Origin: a virus
DNA length: 64,000 nt
Virus record (IMG/VR): IMGVR_UViG_3300020123_000589
Span: 87,360 to 151,359 of that record
Strand: one strand, 5' to 3'
A program made the translations under genes and the position numbers. Numbering within the stretch: position 1 is the first letter of the stretch; every line of letters starts with the position of its first letter. Below the pieces are notes generated by a model. It was given only the letters and a program-made list of their open reading frames with translations. It did not search any database and was not told where the DNA came from. Positions 50,940 to 57,939 of this stretch are shown here, piece after piece.

Positions 50940-51481
50940 TTATAATTTTATTAGCTGGTGCACTAATTTATTTATTGCCAAAATATTTTAAATTGACAAA
51001 CAATTTTTCCTCACAACTTTTGATATACAAAGAAACTGAATTGGAAAAAGAATTGGAAAAATACAATTTGGCAGTGAGAGAAGAAATGGATAGACGAATG
51101 ACACAAAATGCAGAAGCGGCAAAAGCCGAAGCGTTAGCGATGGTAGCAGAATGGCAAGTAAAATACGAAGAAGCAACCAGACAAGATGCGATAAATAAAT
51201 CCCAAGCGATTATGATGGGTAAAACACTCGAACATCTTATCCCATTTTTCCCAGAGTTTAAATGGAACCCAAGAGATGCGAGATTTTTGGGTTCACCTGT
51301 TGATTTGGTTGTGTTCGATGGGTTGAGTGAAGGGAAACTTAGACAAATTGTTTTTGTTGAAATTAAAACAAACACGTCGCAATTAAATGCGCGAGAAATA
51401 CAAATCCGTGATATAATTAAAAGTGGGAAAGTGACGTGGGAAGAAATTCGGCACATGATAAATTCAGGGATAGTAAAATAA
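50927..51481 (+). CDS. Membrane-anchored Holliday-resolvase-related nuclease
   Basis: A 184-residue protein. N-terminal membrane helix ('MLYLIIILLAGALIYLLPKY'), then a charged coiled coil, then a nuclease-like domain with 'FPEFKWNPRDARFLGSPVDL' and 'QIVFVEIKTNTSQLN'. This is the pattern of endonucleases related to archaeal Holliday junction resolvases (PD-(D/E)XK core Asp...Glu-x-Lys). It lies inside the split SbcC locus and overlaps the SbcC N-half by 13 bases. Confidence 0.78.
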   Translation: MLYLIIILLAGALIYLLPKYFKLTNNFSSQLLIYKETELEKELEKYNLAVREEMDRRMTQNAEAAKAEALAMVAEWQVKYEEATRQDAINKSQAIMMGKTLEHLIPFFPEFKWNPRDARFLGSPVDLVVFDGLSEGKLRQIVFVEIKTNTSQLNAREIQIRDIIKSGKVTWEEIRHMINSGIVK

Positions 51482-51694
51482 ATGGGATTTTTTAATCCAC
51501 CTTCTAAAATTGTCGCACAAGAAGTGTTTCGTCAGACTCGTCCCTCGGCAAAATTTTGCTTGGTGTGCCAGAGAGTGTTAGGTAAATATCTGTGTGCAGT
51601 ACAAGCACCAATTTGCAAAGAGTGGGGAATTTGGACAGTGTGCAGTATTTCGTGTAAAAACAATATAAAACGCAACGCCATATTTTATAACTAA
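51482..51694 (+). CDS. Small Cys-rich protein
   Basis: A 70-residue protein directly after the previous stop: 'KFCLVCQRVLGKYLC', 'PICKEW', 'VCSISCKN', two CxxC/CxxxC pairs that should bind zinc. Function unknown. Confidence 0.6.
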   Translation: MGFFNPPSKIVAQEVFRQTRPSAKFCLVCQRVLGKYLCAVQAPICKEWGIWTVCSISCKNNIKRNAIFYN

Positions 51695-51695
51695 A

Positions 51696-51992
51696 ATGAA
51701 ACTTCGATTTTTTATTTATAGTAGTTTGTTGTTTGTAACTTTGGCATTGCCTGTTGTTTATAAAACAATTGATTACAATCTTCAACAACAGGAAATCTTA
51801 ACGAGACGGCAAAAAGAAAATTGGCTCAATGATGCAGCAGATACGGAAATTGTTTTAATGCGTTTAGCACAAGCTCTTCACAATCATGAAGCATTTTGGG
51901 ATCATTTTGACAAATTTCTAGAATATCAGCTTTTGCGTTGTAAAATGATTAAAGAAGATTTGAACCAAATATTGGGAAGTTTCAACTCTTGA
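51696..51992 (+). CDS. Membrane-anchored small protein
   Basis: A 98-residue protein with an N-terminal hydrophobic helix ('FFIYSSLLFVTLALPVVYK') and a helical cytoplasmic or periplasmic remainder. It might be a spanin-like or anchor protein but has no lipobox. The stop overlaps the SbcD start. Confidence 0.6.
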   Translation: MKLRFFIYSSLLFVTLALPVVYKTIDYNLQQQEILTRRQKENWLNDAADTEIVLMRLAQALHNHEAFWDHFDKFLEYQLLRCKMIKEDLNQILGSFNS

Positions 51993-52918
51993 AATTTTTA
52001 TTCTTCACCGATTCCCACCTACGCGATTCTCGCCCTCGAAATCGTATCGACGATTTTTATAAATCGCAATTTGAGGAACTCGGGGAATTGGCGAATCTTG
52101 TGTTGGAGCATGATGTTGATGCTTTGCTTTGTGGAGGCGATCTTCTACACGTTCCAAAACCCTCTCACGAACTCGTTCGAGATTTGATTGGTTGGGCAAA
52201 ATATATAAACGTTCCAATTTATTCTGTAATCGGCAACCATGATACGGTTGGATACCAGATGGATGCAATTGGTTCAAACGGAATTGGCGTTTTATTTGAA
52301 TCTGAAGCTTTCCATGAGTTAACTGAGAAAGTGTTCGAAGAAGAGAAAATTATAATTAGAGGAATTAACGCAAAGGTTCAGGAAGATGGGTACGGGTATG
52401 AGTTTGAACCAAAATATGCTGGGTACACAAGGTTGATTGTTTCCCACAACTACATTATCGATGCTGAAAGTATGATGTTCGATTTTATGCAACCCAAGAA
52501 TGTTCCGACAAATGCTGATTTAATCCTTTTGGGTCACTACCACCACCCATTCCAAACGCAGGTAAAAAACACGCAATTCATTAACCCTGGAGCCCTTTCA
52601 CGCTGGGGAATTGACGAAGCAAATAGAATTCCAACAGTCTTGTTAATTGAGATAGCCAATGGTATAGTTGATGTGAAGCATATTCCCCTTGCTTGTGCAA
52701 AGAAGGCAGAAGAGATTTTTGATTTGAATAAAGTGGGGGTAGAAAAAGATAAAGAGGATCAACTTAAAAGCTTTATGGATTCGCTTGAGAATACGTCCTT
52801 TGAAACAAACGACATTGAAGCTTTAGTTTTGGCAGCAGGAAAGAATCAAGGAGTCGAAGAGAGAATCCTGAACAAATCGCTTGAAAAGATTCGAGAAGCG
52901 AAAGAGATCCTGAAATGA
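51989..52918 (+). CDS. sbcD: SbcD/Mre11-like nuclease
   Basis: A 309-residue protein starting at TTG. Full nuclease motif set: 'FTDSHLRD' (Asp8, His10), 'CGGDLLHVP', 'VIGNHDTVG', 'VSHNYII', 'LLGHYHHPFQ', then 'INPGALSRW'. It is the Mre11-type partner of SbcC/Rad50 and corresponds to T4 gp47. It lies between the two halves of the split SbcC. The end overlaps the next start (ATGA). Confidence 0.88.
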   Translation: MKFLFFTDSHLRDSRPRNRIDDFYKSQFEELGELANLVLEHDVDALLCGGDLLHVPKPSHELVRDLIGWAKYINVPIYSVIGNHDTVGYQMDAIGSNGIGVLFESEAFHELTEKVFEEEKIIIRGINAKVQEDGYGYEFEPKYAGYTRLIVSHNYIIDAESMMFDFMQPKNVPTNADLILLGHYHHPFQTQVKNTQFINPGALSRWGIDEANRIPTVLLIEIANGIVDVKHIPLACAKKAEEIFDLNKVGVEKDKEDQLKSFMDSLENTSFETNDIEALVLAAGKNQGVEERILNKSLEKIREAKEILK

Positions 52919-53079
52919 ACTCAAAAATTAACTGCTCTAAGCACGATAGAAATTTTATACCGAACCAATGCAGAGAATGTGAGAAAACAGTCGCATTCGA
53001 AAAATTATATAGACAGGCTGAAGGATATTTGGAAGAATACAAATTGTTGATTGATGAGGTTAGAAAAAATGAACATTGA
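52915..53079 (+). CDS. Small Cys/His protein
   Basis: A 54-residue protein: 'INCSKHDRNFIPNQCRECEK' supplies Cys, His and CxxC, then a short helix. It overlaps SbcD (ATGA) and the following coiled-coil gene by 11 bases. Function unknown. Confidence 0.6.
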   Translation: MNSKINCSKHDRNFIPNQCRECEKTVAFEKLYRQAEGYLEEYKLLIDEVRKNEH

Positions 53080-53323
53080 AGACACACTTTCATCATTAAA
53101 GAAAAAGATCGACTTAATCAACACAAAGAAGATCGAGAATGCTACGAAGTTACATGCTTTGGAAGAAGAAAAGGCTAAACTTCTTCAAGAATGCCGAGCT
53201 TTAGGAGTTGATCCAACCAGTCTTGAAAAAATTGTTGTGGATGAAGAAACTAAGTTGAATAATGAGATTCAAACGCTCCAAAATGAAATAGGACAGGTTT
53301 ATGAGCAGCTTAGCAAATTTTAA
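53069..53323 (+). CDS. Coiled-coil segment protein of split SbcC
   Basis: An 84-residue, entirely helical coiled coil ('LSSLKKKIDLINTKK', '[19 protein letters not shown]'). It lies between SbcD and the SbcC C-lobe and overlaps the latter by 23 bases. It may supply the returning arm of the Rad50 coil, as neither flanking gene contains it in full. The start at ATG 53069 has GAGG upstream. Confidence 0.6.
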   Translation: MNIEDTLSSLKKKIDLINTKKIENATKLHALEEEKAKLLQECRALGVDPTSLEKIVVDEETKLNNEIQTLQNEIGQVYEQLSKF

Positions 53324-53936
53324 TAATTTAAAAAATCTCTTTAACCAGAAACTTGGTAAGTTGGATGCCGTTACCAACTCTTTGAATATTTGCGAGAAGA
53401 GAATTAACGAGCTTACTTTGAACGAAGATACGGTTTCTAAATCCAGTTTGTTCCTTCAATCCTTGAGCGATACCGCACGTATCCAAGTAATAGAAAAGAT
53501 TAGTGGGCTCGTCACTGAAGTGTTACAAGCAGTGAAAGACAAGAATTTAACGTTTAAGATGGAACTTGGGAACGAGCGTGGCCAGCCGGATTTAAAATTC
53601 TTTGTTGTAGATAGTTTGACAGGTAAAGAGATGGACGTACTTGAAAGCTGTGGTGGAGGAATTGCCGATTTGGTTAGTTTCGCTTTGCGCGTGTCGCTTC
53701 TTTTAAAATGGCAACCAAGGCTTGAGCGTGTTTTGATTTGCGATGAAAACCTGAAATTCATAAGCGTAGCCGACCAAGAATTGGCAGGAGAATTTGTACG
53801 AAAGCTTTCTGAACAGTTGGGATTACAGATTATTTTTATTTCACATTCAAAAACACTGGCAGAGAAAGCGCACCGTACCTTTGAGGTAATGAAAGAAAAT
53901 GGAATCAGCAGAGTCCAAGAAACAGCTTCTCTTTAG
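53301..53936 (+). CDS. SbcC/Rad50 C-terminal half
   Basis: A 211-residue protein. After a short coil (1-65) come the signature helix '[16 protein letters not shown]' (115-130), Walker B '[10 protein letters not shown]' (144-153) and the His-switch '[18 protein letters not shown]'. These are the C-terminal ATPase lobe motifs of SbcC, with Cys-Gly-Gly-Gly in place of Ser-Gly-Gly. Paired with the N-half at 49914-50939 it can form the composite ATPase. Confidence 0.85.
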   Translation: MSSLANFNNLKNLFNQKLGKLDAVTNSLNICEKRINELTLNEDTVSKSSLFLQSLSDTARIQVIEKISGLVTEVLQAVKDKNLTFKMELGNERGQPDLKFFVVDSLTGKEMDVLESCGGGIADLVSFALRVSLLLKWQPRLERVLICDENLKFISVADQELAGEFVRKLSEQLGLQIIFISHSKTLAEKAHRTFEVMKENGISRVQETASL

Positions 53937-54303
53937 TATTACACGAAAAGACTTCCGTGTTGATACTTTTCGCTCAGGCGGAAAGGGAGGCCAGAACCAG
54001 AATAAGGTTGAATCTGGTGTTCGCATCACACATTTAGAATCTGGTGCCGTAGCAGAATCTAGAGAAGAACGAGATCAGATTCGAAATAAAGAAAGAGCTT
54101 TTCAAAAACTTATTAACACCTCAAAGTTTAAAGCTTGGCATAAAGTAAAGACTTCTTTTATGTTGCAAGGGATTCAAGATGGAGAAGTAGAGCTTGAACG
54201 TAGAGTTAACGAAGCAATGAAACTTGAGAATTTAAAAGTAGAAGGTAAAGACGAGAATGGACGTTGGAGTAAAGAAGCGGTTGAGGAAAATGAGCGAGAA
54301 TAG
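53899..54303 (+). CDS. Release-factor-like (GGQ) protein
   Basis: A 134-residue RF domain: '[20 protein letters not shown]' carries the catalytic Gly-Gly-Gln (30-32), followed by '[16 protein letters not shown]', the strand-helix typical of RF1/RF2 domain 3. Codon-recognition domains are absent, as in PrfH, ArfB and ICT1, which free stalled ribosomes. The C-terminal part is charged helix. Overlaps SbcC-C by 38 bases and the cREC gene by 14 bases. Confidence 0.85.
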   Translation: MESAESKKQLLFSITRKDFRVDTFRSGGKGGQNQNKVESGVRITHLESGAVAESREERDQIRNKERAFQKLINTSKFKAWHKVKTSFMLQGIQDGEVELERRVNEAMKLENLKVEGKDENGRWSKEAVEENERE

Positions 54304-54652
54304 AGATTTCAAACTCTTTGTGGATGATACTCGTGAAATCCCAAAAGGATGGATGGGAGCAAGAACCGTTTCTGATACGCTCAGGTTTCTTCACATGTTC
54401 AGCCCTATTGCCGAAATCAGTTTGGATCATGACATTCTGTTTCCTCAGCATGGAATTGACAGGTATACGATGTATGCAGCCGAGAATTATACTGGAGTCG
54501 CTTACTACATTGCACGAATGCCCGAAGAGTTGCGACCAAAGATAATACGCATTCATTCTTCTAATTCTGGGGCTGCAATGACGATGTGTGAAATTATGGG
54601 GTTGAATTTTGATACAACGTACAAGCTTTATGATCCAAAGAATTATGAGTAA
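54290..54652 (+). CDS. cREC-type cyclic-phosphate receiver domain protein
   Basis: A 120-residue protein with the cREC pattern: '[20 protein letters not shown]' start (Asp12, Asp13), then 'ISLDHDI' and '[15 protein letters not shown]'. These receiver-like domains are predicted from gene neighbourhoods to process cyclic phosphate ends during RNA repair. The adjacency to a release-factor-like gene, and an RlaP-like gene elsewhere in the genome, fit such a setting. Confidence 0.75.
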   Translation: MSENRDFKLFVDDTREIPKGWMGARTVSDTLRFLHMFSPIAEISLDHDILFPQHGIDRYTMYAAENYTGVAYYIARMPEELRPKIIRIHSSNSGAAMTMCEIMGLNFDTTYKLYDPKNYE

Positions 54653-55286
54653 AATGAAAAAATGTATTAAATGTGGTGAAAGTAAGCCAGAAGAAGTTTT
54701 TGACAAAACTAAAGACAAGATTGGTAGAATAGATACTTGTAAGCTATGTAAATTTAACTGGGATGCTGTAGTACGTTCTGCCATTCGAAGATCTTTTGCC
54801 CGATCCCCAAAAGTAATAGAAGTAATGTTAACGGGTCGTAGAGTTGTTCCACGTTATACCAAAAGTGGGGAAAGGCATAAAGTTGATGCAGTAGAGTTTC
54901 AATGCCAAACTTGTAATGGTTGGTTTATTAGAAAATTTATTTCTGTTGATCATTTTGTACCTGTAGTGAGTGTTGAAGAGGGCTTTCAGACCTGGGACAT
55001 TTTTATTGAACGAATCAATTGCGATAGAAAGAATTTAAAACGAATATGTGAAAATTGTCACCAAGCCAAGTCGAATGTAGAGCGTGATAAACGCAATGCA
55101 ATTCAAGATGGAGTTGCACTTAGTAACTTGGAAATTAACATTCAAAGTGTTTGGACAATTCCAGAATTAAAAGAACTTAAAAAGCAAGTATCCAAATTCT
55201 TAACTAAAACCAAAGCCCAAGAAACTCGTGAACGTGCTTTGAAATTAAAACAAATTATCATAGACAAGATTGAAAAGGAAGATTGA
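54645..55286 (+). CDS. HNH endonuclease with zinc ribbons
   Basis: A 213-residue protein. N-terminal 'CIKCGESKPEEVF' with 'CKLCK' is a zinc ribbon; centre 'FQCQTCNGWF', 'ISVDHFVPVVS' and 'ICENCHQAKSNVERD' form the HNH site (His-x-Pro after Asp-His). The C-terminal part is helical and basic. The start overlaps the cREC stop; ATG 54654 is an alternative. A probable free-standing homing enzyme inserted after cREC. Confidence 0.8.
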   Translation: MSKMKKCIKCGESKPEEVFDKTKDKIGRIDTCKLCKFNWDAVVRSAIRRSFARSPKVIEVMLTGRRVVPRYTKSGERHKVDAVEFQCQTCNGWFIRKFISVDHFVPVVSVEEGFQTWDIFIERINCDRKNLKRICENCHQAKSNVERDKRNAIQDGVALSNLEINIQSVWTIPELKELKKQVSKFLTKTKAQETRERALKLKQIIIDKIEKED

Positions 55287-55759
55287 TGAAATTATTTAAA
55301 CAGATCCTATCAACTGTCCTAATTTTATTTGTAAGTGTTTCTACATTTGCCGTAGATCGAGCATATTATGACGGATATTTTGTCAGCTATATTATTGATA
55401 ATACAACAACCTTGTTTTTACGAAAGAATCTATTAGATCCTGACTCAAAGGAAATGGCCAAATGGGACAAATATTGGAATGACACAGTAATACAACAGTC
55501 ACAAGGATTTCTTCCAGCGTTTCCATTTATGGATTTTGAAAATTCTTTGCTCAATTATTGTGTGATACAGGACCTTATTACGTACAAACAAGCAAATGCA
55601 GCAATAGAAAAATCCAAGCATGTAGGTGGAACGACAATCAATGGATACAATCTGCTTTATTTACACGCCGAAGTATTATGGGATTTGGTTTTAAATAAAC
55701 ATATAACGAAAGAAGAAGCGAAGAATTTGTTAGATGCTTCTTATAAAAAGGCAAAATAA
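55286..55759 (+). CDS. Secreted (periplasmic) protein
   Basis: A 157-residue protein with a signal peptide ('QILSTVLILFVSVSTFA' then 'VDRAYY'). The mature part is mixed alpha with 'YWNDTVIQQSQGFLPAFPF' and 'ITKEEAKNLLDASYKKAK'. No lipobox, no known fold. Its stop overlaps the ATG of the SemiSWEET-like gene, so the two are likely made together. Confidence 0.65.
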   Translation: MKLFKQILSTVLILFVSVSTFAVDRAYYDGYFVSYIIDNTTTLFLRKNLLDPDSKEMAKWDKYWNDTVIQQSQGFLPAFPFMDFENSLLNYCVIQDLITYKQANAAIEKSKHVGGTTINGYNLLYLHAEVLWDLVLNKHITKEEAKNLLDASYKKAK

Positions 55760-56007
55760 TGGAATTTTTTGGATGGGTAGCAACTCTTTTATTTGGAGCT
55801 TGTTATTGGCCTCAGCTTTATCGCAGCTATAAAAGAAAGAGTGTTGGGGATATCAGCTTTTGGAGTTGGTTTATTCAGATGCTGGCATACATATTTGGTT
55901 TAGTTTATGGATTTCGTTTGAATGAGTTACCATTAGAAATCGGATATCTTCATGGACTATTTTGTACGGTGGTGTTGTTAATTATGTACTTTGAATACCG
56001 AGAATAG
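55759..56007 (+). CDS. SemiSWEET/PQ-loop membrane protein
   Basis: An 82-residue protein with three membrane helices. The first carries the PQ-loop motif 'GACYWPQLYRSYKRKSVGDI', the second 'FWSWFIQMLAYIFGLVYGF', the third 'GYLHGLFCTVVLLIMYF'. This is the size and layout of bacterial SemiSWEETs, which dimerise to pass sugars. Function in a phage is unknown. It follows a secreted protein with one-base overlap. Confidence 0.78.
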   Translation: MEFFGWVATLLFGACYWPQLYRSYKRKSVGDISFWSWFIQMLAYIFGLVYGFRLNELPLEIGYLHGLFCTVVLLIMYFEYRE

Positions 56008-56018
56008 GATAACAAACA

Positions 56019-56480
56019 ATGTACAGAATAAGTGAAGAAGTGGCTCGTAAGATATTGAGAAATGTTCGAAGTCCTGAAATTGGCCCAATGAATATTACAA
56101 CTAAAGATCCTTTTACACCAAAGAATTTGAACAGCCTTGGTTTCATTGATCCTTATGCTGCGATAGGAACTGACTTTCATTACCTTATAGAGATTCCATA
56201 TCCATGGATAAATCCAAACCTTCCACCAATTCCTGGACTTGATGGATATTGGCTGTATCGCCGTGAAGAATTGTTATCACCAACTGAACCTTTTAGCGTT
56301 CCTCGCTATCTTGCAGATCCTAATATCTTGGATGGAGAGCAACAATTAGATGTAACTGATTGCTCAATAGTTTTGCCGACTGAAGTAGAGAAGTTGACAT
56401 GTAGGAGCATTATGACATTTGAACAGCTTGTAAAATTTGAGCCGCTAATACTTGATTGCATTTCAAAGGATTTAAAATGA
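56019..56480 (+). CDS. Unknown protein
   Basis: A 153-residue Pro-rich soluble protein ('IEIPYPWINPNLPPIPGLDG', 'DGEQQLDVTDCSIVL'). No motif recognised. The stop overlaps the next start (ATGA at 56477). Confidence 0.6.
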   Translation: MYRISEEVARKILRNVRSPEIGPMNITTKDPFTPKNLNSLGFIDPYAAIGTDFHYLIEIPYPWINPNLPPIPGLDGYWLYRREELLSPTEPFSVPRYLADPNILDGEQQLDVTDCSIVLPTEVEKLTCRSIMTFEQLVKFEPLILDCISKDLK

Positions 56481-56935
56481 CCGACGAAATTAAAGAAGTT
56501 TCTAAACCTCCTGTGGATGACATGGTGCCTTTAAAGACTCCTACAGTTCCTTTGTTTCAAATACCAGATGCCGTTCTTAACAGTATGAGTAAAGAAGTTG
56601 CCCCAGACATTGCTCAAATGACTAATCCCGTAGAATGGATCATGAAACAAAGAAAACTTGCAGAAGCTCAAGTATCGGGACCCAAAGAAACCGAAGGATT
56701 GGCTCCATTACCACCAACAATTATGAGTACTCAACCCTCAGTACAAACAGTTCCAGTACGAAAAACTAATGTTCCAAAGATTGCATGGGCAGGTCAAGAT
56801 TTGAATGAGGAAGCTTTAACGATGTTATTTTACATGGTGGTAAAAGAAGTGTCAAAAGATAAAAAGATTAAGAAGTATTTGAAGGATTTACAGATTGAAA
56901 TTTACGATATAAATAACACACTTTTATGGCCGTAA
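56477..56935 (+). CDS. Unknown protein with disordered start
   Basis: A 152-residue protein. The first 110 residues are rich in Pro, Val and Thr and look disordered ('KTPTVPLFQIPDAVLNSMS'), the last 45 are helical ('EALTMLFYMVVKEVSKDKKI'). May be an interaction or virion-associated factor; unrecognised. Confidence 0.6.
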   Translation: MTDEIKEVSKPPVDDMVPLKTPTVPLFQIPDAVLNSMSKEVAPDIAQMTNPVEWIMKQRKLAEAQVSGPKETEGLAPLPPTIMSTQPSVQTVPVRKTNVPKIAWAGQDLNEEALTMLFYMVVKEVSKDKKIKKYLKDLQIEIYDINNTLLWP

Positions 56936-56955
56936 GGTTTGCAATTAACACACCC

Positions 56956-56983
56956 TTAAAAATATAATAAAAAGTGGTATTAT
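56956..56983 (+). promoter_or_regulatory. Conserved promoter-like element before HNH gene
   Basis: TTAAAA, 16 bases (ATATAATAAAAAGTGG), TATTAT. Fourth copy of the endonuclease-associated element; a GTGGCCAC palindrome lies about 10 bases downstream. Confidence 0.6.
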
Positions 56984-57027
56984 TAGGAAGTATGTGGCCA
57001 CCTATATTAATTTAAAAGGACAATAAT

Positions 57028-57939
57028 ATGAGACAGAAGAGTAAGAAATTTAGGCGTTGGGCAAAGCAACATAAAGATACCATCCTAACCGTATCATTAA
57101 GTGTGTTGGCAAAAAAATTTGGGTTATCCACCGTTGGTGTTTGGAAAATAAATAAGGAATTTAATATAAAAACCTCTCCAATCTTAGTAAAGAAATTCTG
57201 TATTCATGGGCATGAAATTGCTAAAGTTGGTCGCACTAAAGATGGCAAATGCAGAGAATGCAAAAGGGTACAAAGGAAAAAAACTTATATACCACATCCC
57301 CGCATTAAGAAGCAATTTTGTCCTAAAGGACATGATACTTTTATTTGTGGTAGAAGCAGCAGTTACCAATGCAATCAATGTTTAGCTGAGTATTATATGA
57401 ACAACAAATCTATAATTTCGAAAAAAGCAAAAAAGTATAAAACTGATAACAAAGAACACCTTTCTCAAAAACAACATGAATATTATTTAGAACATAAAAT
57501 AGAATTGTTACAAAAAAACAAAGAATACATTAAAAAGAATAAGAAAACCCTCGCTCCAAAGCGTAGGGAATACGAACGTAATCTCCGTAAAACAGATATT
57601 CAATATAGATTGGGTAAGAATTTACGAAGGAGACTTAAATTGGCTTTAGAAGGAAATTTTAAGGCAGGTTCCGCAGTTCGAGATCTCGGATGTACAATTG
57701 AATTCTTAATTGCTTATTTACAAGATAAATTTTATGGAAAAATATCTTGGGATAATTATGGAACTTATTGGGAAATTGACCACGTAAAAGCTTTATGGAA
57801 GTTTGATTTAACCCAACGCAGTGAGTTTTTAAATGCCGTTAATTTCACAAATCTACAGCCACTTACTAAGCCAGATCACAAAAAGAAAACCGTCAAAGAA
57901 ATGGTGGAAAGAAATAAAATGTATGCTAAATTTAAATAA
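57028..57939 (+). CDS. HNH homing endonuclease with HTH and two GH zinc fingers
   Basis: A 303-residue basic protein. Residues 15-45 are a helix-turn-helix ('VLAKKFGLSTVGVWKINKEF'). Two fingers follow: 'FCIHGHEIAKVGRTKDGKC' and 'FCPKGHDTFICGRSSSYQC', each with CxxC. Then comes a charged helix and a C-terminal nuclease 'YWEIDHVKALWKFDLT' with 'NFTNLQPLTKPDHKKK'. The gene lies just upstream of DNA polymerase and overlaps its start, a favoured site for homing endonucleases. Confidence 0.85.
   Translation: MRQKSKKFRRWAKQHKDTILTVSLSVLAKKFGLSTVGVWKINKEFNIKTSPILVKKFCIHGHEIAKVGRTKDGKCRECKRVQRKKTYIPHPRIKKQFCPKGHDTFICGRSSSYQCNQCLAEYYMNNKSIISKKAKKYKTDNKEHLSQKQHEYYLEHKIELLQKNKEYIKKNKKTLAPKRREYERNLRKTDIQYRLGKNLRRRLKLALEGNFKAGSAVRDLGCTIEFLIAYLQDKFYGKISWDNYGTYWEIDHVKALWKFDLTQRSEFLNAVNFTNLQPLTKPDHKKKTVKEMVERNKMYAKFK

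Noticed and set aside
50968-51456. 162-codon minus-strand ORF opposite the resolvase-related nuclease
   Set aside because: Shadow of a gene with recognisable nuclease motifs; Ser/Cys-rich reading typical of antisense frames.
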